From positions 62,001-126,000 of the forward strand of contig NZ_SRUO01000012.1 in NCBI RefSeq assembly GCF_004791025.1: a DNA stretch of 64,000 nt, in the 5' to 3' direction. The notes under the pieces were generated by a model. That model was not told where the DNA came from. It was given only the letters and a program-made list of their open reading frames with translations, and made no database searches. Positions 1 to 8,765 of this stretch are shown piece after piece. Positions within the stretch are counted from its first letter, which is position 1. Every line of letters starts with the position of its first letter. The translations under genes and the position numbers were made by a program. Origin of the DNA: Mesorhizobium sp. M4B.F.Ca.ET.203.01.1.1. GTDB lineage: Bacteria > Pseudomonadota > Alphaproteobacteria > Rhizobiales > Rhizobiaceae.

Positions 1-2527
1 TCACCTCGCCCGGTTGCAGCGTGTGGTCGTCGTTCGTGTCAATCTGATTGAGAATTGCGATGATGGCCGGGTTCGAACTGGTCGCCGCGGAGAAACTGAA
101 ATTGAGTTCCGGTTTACCGCCGGGGCCGTCGGGCACGGCAGTGACGGCAGCGGAGAGATACGCCGCCGCCGAGGAGCGTTCGAGGTGGTTCACCCCACCG
201 CCCTTGGCTCCCAACGCATCCGCGATCGAGGGCGTTCCTGGAATCTTCGACAGGTTCTGGAACTCGAAGATGGTCTCGAAGGAAGTGTTGGAGTTCCAGC
301 CCGAGTGGAACTCGCCTAGCTCCTGGGTCAAGATATCGAGGTGGTTCTTCCAGAAGCCCGGCGTCAGGCCCTGGCCGGCCGGCGGCAGGAAGTTTGTGAA
401 GTCGTTGCCGGTGTCGGTGCCACCGCTGCCGGGATTGTCGACCGTCTGCACGAGGATCCCGGTCTGCTGCGAGCCGTCCGGCACGACCTCGTAGATGTTC
501 TTGCCGACATCGGCCAGCGTCAGTCCGCCGATCGACCAGGCGCCGCCGGCCCCCGTCGTCGTCGAGCGGTCGCCGGCGCTGAGATCGCCGCTGTTGTCGT
601 CGTCGATGAAGATGGTCACCGGATCATGCGACCAGGCGGTGTCGTCGGCGCTTGTGCCGTCGCCGGTCAGGTCCTCGTACTTGGTGCCACTGATCGAGAA
701 GTCGAGGAAGTTGGTGAAGTCGTTGCCGCTGTCGGTGCCGCCGCTGCCGGGGTTGCCGACGGTCTGCACCAGGGTGCCGGTCTGCTGCGAGCCGTCCGGC
801 ACGACCTCGTAGATGTTCTTGCCGACATCGGCCAGCGTCAGACCGCCGATCGACCAGTTGCCGGAGGCGTCGGTCGTCGTCGAGCGGTCGCCGGCGCTGA
901 GATCGCCGCTGTTGTCGTCGTCGATGAAGATCGTCACCGGATCATGCGACCAGGCGGTGTCGTCGGCGCTTGTGCCGTCGCCGGTCAGGTCCTCGTACTT
1001 GGTGCCACTGATCGAGAAGTCATGGAAATTGGCGAAGTCCATCCCCGACTGGTCCTCGCCTGACAGGCCATCGATCGTGTAGCCCGCTTGGCCGAGCGTC
1101 TGCACATAGCCGCCCGGCAGTTGTTCATAGACCTTCAACCCATCAAAGGTGGCGTCCAAGCCGGTGAACGACCACGTGCCGTTGGCCGCCGTTGTCGTCG
1201 TGAGATCATCGGCGCTCAAGTCGCCGCTATTGTCCTTGTCGATGAAGATCGTCACGCCGCCGAGGCCGGCATCGCCCGTCGTCTGGCTGTCGCCATTGGC
1301 ATCCAGGTATTTCGTGCCCGAAATCCCGAACGTCACCAGGTTGTTGGGATTCGTGCCCCATTCCTCGAAGCCCGAGCCTGTCTGCCAGTCGCCAGCCTGG
1401 CCGCCAAACGCCGAGTAGACGTAAACATATTGATGATCGGCATCCTGGAGAAATTCGCTGTCTTTGATCAAGACGCGGATGTCGCTGTCGCCGCTGCCCG
1501 AAGACAGGCTGGAATTCAGCGCAACCCAAACATCGCCGCTGGCATCCAGATTGTAGACGAGATGCTCGCCGGTTACGCCGAAACCGCTGCCTGGAGTGTA
1601 TGGGGTGTTCTCGGAAACCGGCACGTGCCCCATGCCCAGATTTCCAGAGGTCTCCTGGTAAATCTGCAGGCTGTCCAGCGAAATGAATTCGCCGTTGCTG
1701 CCATTTTGTTCGTTGGAGTCAAGCAGAAATTCCCGATAGGCCACGCCGTCGACTATGACGATAGGAATATCGCTTAAAAGCAAGGCCTTGTTGTGCTGCG
1801 CGCTCGTGTTCTCGTTGTACTGCGGGCTGAGAACATCGCCATAGGTGCCGCCGCGATCGTAGTTGTAGCCCTGCTCCGTAGGGGGATTGTTCGGGCCCTG
1901 AACTTGGACAAAGGCATCGAAGGTGCCAGTCCCTGACGATTGTCCGAAGTCTGTTTTGACTTGATAGACTTGGAACTTTGCGTCGCCGACATTGAAGCCA
2001 GCGAGTGTCGTGGCATTTCGCACCGTCAAGTCGGCTGCCGCGCCGGAAGCGTCTGGGGGAGGAGGAGGAGCATCGGTGAAGTTCACGGTCGCGACCCGGC
2101 CGTCTGCCTGGTCTGTCGCTGTGAGCACGAACGCCTGGTTCGCCGCGTCGCTGTTGACGTACCACGAGGTCTGGATCTTGCCGTTGACTGTACCATCGAG
2201 ATCGCCGGCGCCGCCATCGGTGACGACCCAGGGCGTACCAGTCCCGGTCAGATCATAGGTGAGCACATCGTCCGCGGTGCCGAGAACGCCGTCGGCGCCG
2301 GCGCTGACATGGGCAACCGAAAATGTGAGCGAGCCGCCGTCCCCGACGTCGGTGGCGGTGATCCCCACGGTCTCGCCGGGCGCGTAGTCCGCGTCCGCCT
2401 GGTCTATCGTAACCGCAAGCGGCGGAACGGGGTCGGAAGAAGCCGGATCGGTGCTTCCGGTCTCGGTGGAATCAAGGGTTGCGAGCAGATCGTTGGTCAG
2501 ATTGTCGCTGATATCGCTAGACGTCAT
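1..2527 (-). CDS. Large secreted repeat protein, type I secretion substrate (C-terminus beyond window)
   Basis: The frame is open from an ATG at 2527 to the left edge with no stop, so at least 842 residues are encoded and the C-terminus is missing. There is no N-terminal signal peptide. The start is acidic and Asp/Gly/Thr-rich, as expected of a type I secretion cargo. The residues encoded at about 385-1330 form three SdrD B-like modules of about 106 residues (core FSISGTKYEDLTGDG, then VTIFIDDDNSGDLSAGD), two of them nearly identical. A TPGFWKNH motif, common in large bacterial surface or secreted proteins, is encoded at 341-364. The gene lies directly downstream of the HlyD adaptor and ABC exporter on the same strand, which supports export by them. 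Calcium-binding RTX nonapeptides are not visible in the part present but may lie beyond the edge. Function unknown; adhesion or surface interaction is an inference. Confidence 0.85.
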   Translation of the reverse strand, partial: MTSSDISDNLTNDLLATLDSTETGSTDPASSDPVPPLAVTIDQADADYAPGETVGITATDVGDGGSLTFSVAHVSAGADGVLGTADDVLTYDLTGTGTPWVVTDGGAGDLDGTVNGKIQTSWYVNSDAANQAFVLTATDQADGRVATVNFTDAPPPPPDASGAAADLTVRNATTLAGFNVGDAKFQVYQVKTDFGQSSGTGTFDAFVQVQGPNNPPTEQGYNYDRGGTYGDVLSPQYNENTSAQHNKALLLSDIPIVIVDGVAYREFLLDSNEQNGSNGEFISLDSLQIYQETSGNLGMGHVPVSENTPYTPGSGFGVTGEHLVYNLDASGDVWVALNSSLSSGSGDSDIRVLIKDSEFLQDADHQYVYVYSAFGGQAGDWQTGSGFEEWGTNPNNLVTFGISGTKYLDANGDSQTTGDAGLGGVTIFIDKDNSGDLSADDLTTTTAANGTWSFTGLDATFDGLKVYEQLPGGYVQTLGQAGYTIDGLSGEDQSGMDFANFHDFSISGTKYEDLTGDGTSADDTAWSHDPVTIFIDDDNSGDLSAGDRSTTTDASGNWSIGGLTLADVGKNIYEVVPDGSQQTGTLVQTVGNPGSGGTDSGNDFTNFLDFSISGTKYEDLTGDGTSADDTAWSHDPVTIFIDDDNSGDLSAGDRSTTTGAGGAWSIGGLTLADVGKNIYEVVPDGSQQTGILVQTVDNPGSGGTDTGNDFTNFLPPAGQGLTPGFWKNHLDILTQELGEFHSGWNSNTSFETIFEFQNLSKIPGTPSIADALGAKGGGVNHLERSSAAAYLSAAVTAVPDGPGGKPELNFSFSAATSSNPAIIAILNQIDTNDDHTLQPGEV
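385..1020 (-). repeat. Two near-identical 318-bp tandem coding repeats
   Basis: Units 385-702 and 703-1020 repeat with a period of exactly 318 bp, so the frame is kept. Most of each unit is identical. They differ mainly where one encodes DASGNW and the other GAGGAW. A third, clearly diverged unit lies at about 1021-1332. Each unit encodes one SdrD B-like beta-sandwich module. The high DNA identity of the two inner units suggests recent duplication or gene conversion. Confidence 0.85.
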
Positions 2528-2593
2528 TTCATTTCCCCTAGCTTCGTATTCGGTTGCTGATCGTGGCTGCTGTTTTCTCTTGGCTGCTGTTTT

Positions 2594-2607
2594 CCCGCCG
2601 TGGCGGG
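2594..2607 (-). other. Short GC hairpin between adaptor and substrate genes
   Basis: CCCGCC and GGCGGG form a perfect 6-bp stem with a 2-base centre, one base past the HlyD stop codon. No T-run follows on the coding strand, so it is a weak terminator at best. The next ~35 bases carry two direct copies of GAAAACAGCAGCC. The hairpin may protect the upstream mRNA or reduce read-through into the substrate gene. Confidence 0.4.
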
Positions 2608-2608
2608 C

Positions 2609-3910
2609 TCACTCTCTGAAGGCTCGGGTGATCTGGTCCCGCAATGGCTTGACCAGGTAGGAGATCACCGAACGGTCCTCGGTCTTGATGAAGGATTCCA
2701 CCGGCATGCCGGGCACCAGCTTGACCTCGCCGAGGCGCGCGACTTCCGCGGCGGTCGTCCTGATACGCACGGTGTAATAGCTGGCACCAGTGCGCTGATC
2801 GGTGGCGATGTCGGGCGAGGTCCTTTCGACCACGCCGTCGATTTGCGGCGTCGTGCGGGTGTTGAATGCCGAAAAGCGCAGCGAGGCCGACTGGCCGACC
2901 CATAGCTTGTCGATGTCGCTGGGGGCGATCTTGGCCTCCACCGCCAGGCTGTCATTGTCCGGTACGACCTGCATGATCGTCTGTCCGGGCGTGATCACGC
3001 CGCCGATCGTATAGGCGAGCGACTGCTGCACGACGCCGTCCTGCGGGGCGCGGATGTCGACACGCTTCAACTGGTCCTCGGCGGCGACCTTGCGCTCGAT
3101 GAGCTCGCCCATCTTGCCGTCGATGTCGCGCAGGTCCCGGTTCACTTCGGTGCTGAGGTCGAGGTCGATCTGGATGATCTGCAGCTTGATCTCGGCGATG
3201 CGCCCTTGCGCCTGCGCCAGCGCGGCGATGAGCTGGCCGCGTTCGCCATCGAGGCGTGTCGCCTCGCGCTCGGTCGAGGTCAGGCGATCGATGGAGATGA
3301 GCTTCTTGCCCCAAAGCGTGCGCACGGAAGCGAGCTCCTTTTGCACCAGCTGGATTTCCTTGCTTTTGGCTTCCATCTGCGCGGTGTCGCCGGCGATCTC
3401 CTTCTCGAGCTGGACGATGCGTTCGCCGAGCTGGCCCTTCTGGCCGGCGCGGGAGGTGCGCCGCGTGTCGAAGTGCTGCGTCTCGCCGGAGATCGCCTCG
3501 GCGACGTCGGGATCGGCCGAGCGATCGAGGAGGTCCCGGGGAAACTCGATGCCGTCCGTGCCCCGGCGCTCGGCATCGAGACGGGCCTTGCGCGCCATGA
3601 GCTGGTCGAGCGCCTTGCTCACCACCGCAAGATTGGCGGCCGGCACGGTGCGGTCGAGACTCAGCAAAAGGTCACCGGCCTTCACGCGGTCACCGTCGCG
3701 AGCGTCGATCTCGGCCACGACGCCCCCGGTCGCATGCTGCACGTTCTTGACGTGCGAACCGACGACCAGCGTGCCTGGAGCGATCACCGCGCCGGCGATC
3801 TCGGTGACCGAGGCCCAGCCGCCCACACCACCTCCAAGCAGGAGCACGGCGCCGAGCCCAAGGCGAGTGTAGAAACGGATCGAAGCGTGGGCGTTGCCGG
3901 GCGCGGCCAT
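2609..3910 (-). CDS. HlyD-family type I secretion periplasmic adaptor (PrsE-like)
   Basis: This 433-residue protein is the membrane-fusion subunit of a type I secretion system, linking the inner-membrane ABC exporter to a TolC-type outer-membrane channel. It has one N-terminal membrane segment (about residues 15-37), a biotinyl-lipoyl-like domain beginning near GTLVVGSHVKNVQHATGG, and a long alpha-helical hairpin rich in Glu, Lys and Gln. A C-terminal beta domain contains VDIRAPQDGVVQQS and PGMPVESFIKTEDRS, both typical of the HlyD/PrsE group. Length matches the family (about 430-470). The start is one base past the exporter stop, so the two genes are co-translated. No TolC gene is present in the window, so the channel must be encoded elsewhere. 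Confidence 0.93.
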   Translation of the reverse strand: MAAPGNAHASIRFYTRLGLGAVLLLGGGVGGWASVTEIAGAVIAPGTLVVGSHVKNVQHATGGVVAEIDARDGDRVKAGDLLLSLDRTVPAANLAVVSKALDQLMARKARLDAERRGTDGIEFPRDLLDRSADPDVAEAISGETQHFDTRRTSRAGQKGQLGERIVQLEKEIAGDTAQMEAKSKEIQLVQKELASVRTLWGKKLISIDRLTSTEREATRLDGERGQLIAALAQAQGRIAEIKLQIIQIDLDLSTEVNRDLRDIDGKMGELIERKVAAEDQLKRVDIRAPQDGVVQQSLAYTIGGVITPGQTIMQVVPDNDSLAVEAKIAPSDIDKLWVGQSASLRFSAFNTRTTPQIDGVVERTSPDIATDQRTGASYYTVRIRTTAAEVARLGEVKLVPGMPVESFIKTEDRSVISYLVKPLRDQITRAFRE

Positions 3911-3911
3911 G

Positions 3912-5978
3912 TCAGTTCCCTCCCCCGGTCCGGGCGGCGACCGCGGGGGTCGTTTCCGCGGATGCCCGCTGCGGCGGGTTGCTTGACGGGACCGAGCGCA
4001 GCATCGGGAACATCTTGGCGAAGACCTCCTCCTTCGGTCCGAATTCGTGCACGCGCCCCTGCTTCATCGCCATGATGAAATCGACGGCGGTCAGCACGTT
4101 CGGGCGATGGGCGACGATGACGACAACGCCGCCGCGCTCGCGAACGCCGAGCATCGCGCGGATCAAGGCCTGCTCGCCGTCCATGTCGAGGTTGGAATTC
4201 GGCTCGTCGAGCACGACCAGGAACGGATCGCGATAGAGCGCGCGAGCCAATGCGATGCGCTGGCGCTGGCCGGCCGAAAGCGCCTCGCCATGCTCACCGA
4301 TCTCGGTTTCATAACCCTGGCGGAAGCCGACGATCAGGTCATGCGCGCCGGCGGCCTTGGCCGCGGCGATGATTGCTGCCGGGTCGGCGTCCATCTCGAA
4401 GCGGGAGATGTTTTCGGCGACCGTGCCGGCAAACAGCTCCACATCCTGCGGCAGGTAGCCGATATGGCGGCCGCGCGCCTGCGACGACCATTGGTCGAGG
4501 TCGGCGCCATCGAGCTTGACGCGGCCGCCGACGGATTGCCAGGCCCCGACCAGAGCCCGCACCAAGGTGGACTTGCCCGAGCCGCTCGGCCCGATGATGC
4601 CGAGCCCATGGCCGGCTTCCATGGCGAAGCTGGCGTCCTGCACCAGCAGCCGCTGCAGGCCCGGAGCCGTAATGGCGGCATTCTGCATCACCACGCTGGC
4701 GCTGGGGGCCGGCAGCAATAGGGGTTCGGTTTCGGCGGGCATGACCGCCAGCACCTTGGTCAGGCGTTGCCAGCCCTGGCGCGCGCCGACGAAACCTTTC
4801 CAGTTGGCGATCGCCAGATCGACCGGCGCCAGCGCCCGGCCGCTGAGGATGGAAGCGGCGATGATGACGCCCGCCGATGCCTCCTGCTCGATCACCAGCC
4901 AAGCGCCGATGCCGAGCATCGACGACTGCAGCAGCATGCGCAGCACTTTCGACACCGCGCCGAAGCTGCCGGCAACGTCGCTGACCTTGCGCTGGTCGGC
5001 GATGAATTCGACGTTGGCATCCTGCCAGCGCGACGCCAGCCCGCCAGCCATGCCCATGGCGGCGACCACTTCGGCATTGCGGGTGCCTGCAGCGATGAGC
5101 CCGCCGCGCCGGTTGCCGCTCAAGGTTGCGGCCGATACCGGTTGTCGCGTCAGCCGCTCGGCAAGCAGGGTCAGCACGACCAGCACGACCGCGCCGAGCA
5201 GCGCCGCGGCGCCAAGCACCCAGTGGAACATGAAGATGATGATCAGGTAGAGGGGCAGCCATGGCAGGTCGAAAAGCGCCGTCGGTCCCATGCCTGACAG
5301 GAAGCCGCGCACGCTGTCGAGATCGCGCATCGGCTGCAGGCTGTCAGCCCCGCGCGCGGCCTTCAGCGGCAATCTCAGCATCGAGGTATAGACGCGATGG
5401 CCAAGCGCCTCGTCGAGCGCCCCGCCGATGCGCACCAGCACCCGCGCCCGCACGAAATCGAGGAAACCCTGCCCACAATAAAGGATGACGAGCAATATCG
5501 AGATGCCGACAAGCGTCGGCAGGCTGCGGCTCGGCAGCACGCGATCATAGACCTCGAGCATGTAGAGCGAGCCGGCAAGCATCAGCACGTTGAGCATGCC
5601 GCTGAACAGTCCGACCGCAATGAAGGCCGACCGGCAACTGGCAAGCGCAGCGGCCAGTTCGGAGGGAGCGGGATTGGCCTTCCGCGCGGCCGGCCTCGCC
5701 GATGGCTTGCCCGGCGCGGCGGTCCGACCGGGTGGGTCGCCAACGGGTTTTTGCCTGCCGTCGCCGCGGGCGCGAAACATGGCCAGGCTGCCGATACCCG
5801 CCATCGCCACCGCGACGAGCGTCCAGCCCATCGACGCAAGCCCGCTGAAGCCGGACAGAAAGAAACCGGCGACGCAAACGACGACGGCGAAGCCGAAAAG
5901 CCTGACCTTCGCCTGCGCCGAAGCAAACGCTGCTTTGCTCAACAACCCGAGCGACGCCTTACTGAACCCCGCAGTCAC
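3912..5978 (-). CDS. Type I secretion ABC exporter, permease fused to ATPase (PrsD-like)
   Basis: This 688-residue inner-membrane half-transporter powers export of the neighbouring substrate. It has an N-terminal membrane domain with about six helices and an ATPase domain with Walker A GPSGSGKST near residue 461, signature LSAGQRQR near 564 and Walker B FLVVLDEPNSNLD near 590. The DEPNSNLD form is typical of the PrsD/HasD/AprD group. About 115 N-terminal residues precede the conserved permease core, with extra hydrophobic segments and an Ala/Pro-rich linker, so it is longer than the usual ~580. There is no C39 peptidase domain, so the cargo is not cleaved at a double-glycine leader. It is the first gene of the exporter-adaptor-substrate operon. 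Confidence 0.94.
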   Translation of the reverse strand: MTAGFSKASLGLLSKAAFASAQAKVRLFGFAVVVCVAGFFLSGFSGLASMGWTLVAVAMAGIGSLAMFRARGDGRQKPVGDPPGRTAAPGKPSARPAARKANPAPSELAAALASCRSAFIAVGLFSGMLNVLMLAGSLYMLEVYDRVLPSRSLPTLVGISILLVILYCGQGFLDFVRARVLVRIGGALDEALGHRVYTSMLRLPLKAARGADSLQPMRDLDSVRGFLSGMGPTALFDLPWLPLYLIIIFMFHWVLGAAALLGAVVLVVLTLLAERLTRQPVSAATLSGNRRGGLIAAGTRNAEVVAAMGMAGGLASRWQDANVEFIADQRKVSDVAGSFGAVSKVLRMLLQSSMLGIGAWLVIEQEASAGVIIAASILSGRALAPVDLAIANWKGFVGARQGWQRLTKVLAVMPAETEPLLLPAPSASVVMQNAAITAPGLQRLLVQDASFAMEAGHGLGIIGPSGSGKSTLVRALVGAWQSVGGRVKLDGADLDQWSSQARGRHIGYLPQDVELFAGTVAENISRFEMDADPAAIIAAAKAAGAHDLIVGFRQGYETEIGEHGEALSAGQRQRIALARALYRDPFLVVLDEPNSNLDMDGEQALIRAMLGVRERGGVVVIVAHRPNVLTAVDFIMAMKQGRVHEFGPKEEVFAKMFPMLRSVPSSNPPQRASAETTPAVAARTGGGN

Positions 5979-6390
5979 GACTTGCCTCTCCCATCAGGGA
6001 CGAGTCAGCTGCGCGCAACGGCGCGCAACGCGGCTGACTGGCCATGGCAACAGCGCCGAGATTCAGCGCTCAAGTCCGAGAGGGAGGAGGATCGGCGTTG
6101 CGTCTGGCAACCCGCGGCAGCGGCCGGCGAACTGCAAAACGCGACAGCGCCTCACGACGACTGGCGGCTCGATGGTGATGCGGCGGCGACTGATATGTCG
6201 CCGCGCGGTTCCCTTCCCTGTAGCGCCGTAACTCGTTGTTGCCGGTCGGGAGATTGTTTACGCTACTATATTAGAACATTATTAACTCTATCTGGGCGTG
6301 CGTCAACGGGCATTTCGACGAAGATTCGGCCCGGTGAAGTTGAAGTATATGGGAGTATAACGCCGGGCGAAGCGGACGGAGCTGATTCGC
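5979..6390. other. Intergenic region upstream of the type I secretion operon
   Basis: These 412 bases hold no convincing gene. The GC-rich half next to the exporter (about 5979-6230) would be a long untranslated leader. The other half includes an AT-rich patch at about 6255-6295 with the best promoter candidate. The end near 6390 abuts the stop codon of the patatin-like gene, which has no obvious terminator. Confidence 0.6.
6278..6306 (-). promoter_or_regulatory. Candidate sigma-70 promoter for the type I secretion operon
   Basis: Read on the minus strand, TTGACG (6301-6306) and AATAAT (6278-6283) are separated by exactly 17 bases, close to the sigma-70 consensus. They lie in the only AT-rich part of the gap upstream of the exporter. 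The implied leader would be about 290 bases, unusually long for an operon of this type. Confidence 0.45.
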
Positions 6391-7251
6391 TCACACCACC
6401 TTCTTGCCGCGCTTGCCGCCGTGCTCTGCAACCGCCTTCTCGACGGCGCGTTTCAGTTCATCCTTGATCTCGACCGTCTCGGCCATCAGCGTCTCGATCT
6501 TCAGGAAATCGAGCACGCGGTATTTCGAGACGGCCGGGCGGATGAGGATGTCGGGCGGACACTGCCTCAGCTTGTTGGCGATGATCGACTGCATCATCAG
6601 TTGCGTGGCGCCGTACATCAAATCGACGGTGGTCGGGTGCCTGCGCTCGGCCTCGCTCGGCGCGCCGACGACGTCGATGGCGATGACGATGTCGGCGTCC
6701 TTTTCGATGAGGTCGAACGGCACCGGGTTGTAGATGCCGCCGTCGATCAGCACGCGGCCATCGCGGGTCACCGGCCGGAACACCGCCGGAATGGCCGCCG
6801 AGGCAGCCAATGCGGAATGCAGATCGCCGTCCTCGAAGACCGCAAGCTTGTGGCCGAAATAGTCGGTCGCCGTCACCTTGAGCGGGATCTTCAGTTCCGC
6901 GAAGGTTTCGGGGATGGCGTCGGGCAGGAATGCCTTCAGGATGCGCTCGACATTGAACTGGCTGACGCGGATGCCGCTCTCCATCGCCTCGGCGATGGTG
7001 CCCGGCCGCGCCCGCCACATGCGCGAGGCCACCTCGGCGCGGCGGCCGAGGATCGAGCGGGCATAGTCGTGGATGTCCTTGCCGGTCATGCCGGAGGCCA
7101 TGCCGGCGCCCATGATGGCGCCGATCGAGGAGCCGGCGATGGCCACCGGCCTGATGCCGAGCTCGTCCAGCGCCTCGATGGCGTGGATGTGCGCCAGGCC
7201 CCGCGCGCCGCCGCCGCCGAAGGCAACGCCGAAGGTGGGGCCGCTGGTCAT
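6391..7251 (-). CDS. Patatin-like phospholipase (RssA/YchK type)
   Basis: This 286-residue protein is a serine lipid acyl hydrolase of the patatin fold. It has the oxyanion motif GGGGARG near residue 11, the nucleophile motif GSSIG near 40 and the catalytic DGG (LIDGGIYNPVPF) near 170, giving an intact Ser-Asp dyad. No signal peptide is present, so it probably acts in the cytoplasm or on the inner face of the membrane. Length fits the ~280-320 residue bacterial RssA-like group. Its ATG overlaps the stop of the upstream M16 gene by four bases, so it is translationally coupled to the peptidase pair. Substrate unknown. Confidence 0.92.
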   Translation of the reverse strand: MTSGPTFGVAFGGGGARGLAHIHAIEALDELGIRPVAIAGSSIGAIMGAGMASGMTGKDIHDYARSILGRRAEVASRMWRARPGTIAEAMESGIRVSQFNVERILKAFLPDAIPETFAELKIPLKVTATDYFGHKLAVFEDGDLHSALAASAAIPAVFRPVTRDGRVLIDGGIYNPVPFDLIEKDADIVIAIDVVGAPSEAERRHPTTVDLMYGATQLMMQSIIANKLRQCPPDILIRPAVSKYRVLDFLKIETLMAETVEIKDELKRAVEKAVAEHGGKRGKKVV

Positions 7252-8765
7252 CCCTTGCCGCCTCCCGCAGCCTTGGCGAGTGGCGGCCCGACGACCATGA
7301 TCGCCGGCGCGGGCGACAGCAGCTTCTTCGCCGCCGCCTTGACGTCATCCAGCGTCACCGCATTGATGAGGCCGGCGCGGCGCTGCAGATAGTCGATGCC
7401 CAGCCTGTCGAGCTGCAGTTCCACCAAGGTCGCCGCGATGGAGCCGGAGGAGTCCAGATTGTTGATGGCATAGGCGCCGATCATGTATTTCTTGGCGGCG
7501 TCGAGCTCAGCCTCTGTCGGACCTTGTTCGGCCAATGTCTTGACCACGTCGCGCACAATCGCAAGCGTCTCCGACGCGCGGTCGGAGCGAGTCGCGGTGG
7601 TGATGATCAGCGCGTTGGAATGCTGGTGGTCGACCAGGTTGGAATCGACGCCATAGGCAAGGCCGCGCTTCTCGCGCACCTCGTCATAGAGGCGCGAGGT
7701 GAAGGTGCCGCCGCCGAGGATCTCGTTCATCAGCACCGCGGCGAAGAAATCCGGCGCGCTGCGCTTCACGCCGGGATAGGCGAACTGCAGCGAGGTCTGC
7801 GGCAGGTCGTAGTCGACCTCCACCTGCTGGCCAAGCTTGGGTTGGGTGTCGGCGATGGCGGCGAGCGCCTGCCTCTGCGGCAGGTCGCCGAACAGTTGGT
7901 CGAGCTTCCGCTTCAATGACGCGGCGTCGATGTCGCCGACCACGGCGACATGCAGGCCGTCGCGGGCGAAGCTCGCCCTGTGGAAGGCGCCGAGATCCGC
8001 CGGCGCGATCGCTGCGATGCTCTCCCTGGTGCCTTCGTCCGGCCTGGAATAGGGATGCTCGCCATAGATGGCGCGCAGCCATTTGCGCTGGGCGATCGCA
8101 TTGGGGTCGCGCTCATTGGCGACGATGCCCGCCAGCACCTGGGCGCGCACGCGGTCGAGCGGCGCCTGGTCGAAGCGGGGCTTGTTGACCGCGAGCGTCA
8201 AGAGATCGAAGGCGGCGTCCTTCTGTTCCGACAGCATGCGCATCGAGCCGTAAATGCCGTCTCGCTGCGGCTCGAAGCTCATCTCGGCGCCGGCATCGTC
8301 GAGCTTCACCTGGAAGGCGTCGCTGTCGAGGTCTCCGGCGCCCTCGTCGAACAGGCCGGTCATCAGATTGGCCAGCCCCTCCTTGCCCGCCGGATCCTGC
8401 GCGGTGCCGCCATCGAAGACGAAGCGGATGGCGATGATCGGCACCGTGTGGTCCTCGACCAGCCAGGCGGTGATGCCCTTGTCGGACTTCACCTCCTGGA
8501 TGTTCATGCCGGCATGCGCGGCGAGCGCGGGCAGGATCAGGAAGAAGATCGCAAAGCAAAGGGTGGCGAGGGCGCGCAGCGCCTTTCCTTCTCCCCTTGT
8601 GGGAGAAGGTGTCGCCGAAGGCGACGGATGAGGGGTGTTGGAAGAAACGAACCGTGGGCGGTCCTGCCAGCACCCCTCATCCGTCTCGGCGCCACGCGCC
8701 GATCCACCTTCTCCCACAAGGGGAGAAGGAAAAGCACTCATCCGCCCGGCCACACAACTCATCAT
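7248..8765 (-). CDS. M16 family peptidase-like protein, non-catalytic partner
   Basis: The body is an M16-type protein with two M16 repeats that begins after a hydrophobic export signal (LCFAIFFLILPALAAHAG). The zinc motif HxxEH is absent: the equivalent place reads GLANLMTGLFDEG. It is therefore probably the inactive partner of the next gene, as in two-subunit M16 peptidases. The start is uncertain. The ATG at 8765 overlaps the upstream stop (TGATG) and is chosen by coupling. The ~45 residues that follow (SPLVGEGGSARGAETDEG and so on) are encoded by a palindromic repeat rather than by peptidase sequence, and the export signal comes only after them. Translation may instead begin at a non-AUG codon just before the signal sequence, near 8575. 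Confidence 0.82.
   Translation of the reverse strand: MMSCVAGRMSAFPSPLVGEGGSARGAETDEGCWQDRPRFVSSNTPHPSPSATPSPTRGEGKALRALATLCFAIFFLILPALAAHAGMNIQEVKSDKGITAWLVEDHTVPIIAIRFVFDGGTAQDPAGKEGLANLMTGLFDEGAGDLDSDAFQVKLDDAGAEMSFEPQRDGIYGSMRMLSEQKDAAFDLLTLAVNKPRFDQAPLDRVRAQVLAGIVANERDPNAIAQRKWLRAIYGEHPYSRPDEGTRESIAAIAPADLGAFHRASFARDGLHVAVVGDIDAASLKRKLDQLFGDLPQRQALAAIADTQPKLGQQVEVDYDLPQTSLQFAYPGVKRSAPDFFAAVLMNEILGGGTFTSRLYDEVREKRGLAYGVDSNLVDHQHSNALIITTATRSDRASETLAIVRDVVKTLAEQGPTEAELDAAKKYMIGAYAINNLDSSGSIAATLVELQLDRLGIDYLQRRAGLINAVTLDDVKAAAKKLLSPAPAIMVVGPPLAKAAGGGKG
8587..8729. repeat. RIME-like palindromic repeat inside a 5' coding end
   Basis: Two perfect 23-bp inverted arms (8587-8609 and 8707-8729, each beginning CCTTCTCCC) flank an inner 12-bp inverted pair (GGATGAGGGGTG at 8626, CACCCCTCATCC at 8671). 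This structure matches the mosaic palindromic intergenic repeats known from Rhizobium and Mesorhizobium. This copy sits between the coupled start codon of an M16 gene and its export signal, and it keeps the frame open. Confidence 0.85.

Noticed and set aside
385..1020. Possible CRISPR-like or minisatellite array
   Set aside because: The 318-bp period keeps the reading frame and encodes protein modules, so it is a coding repeat.
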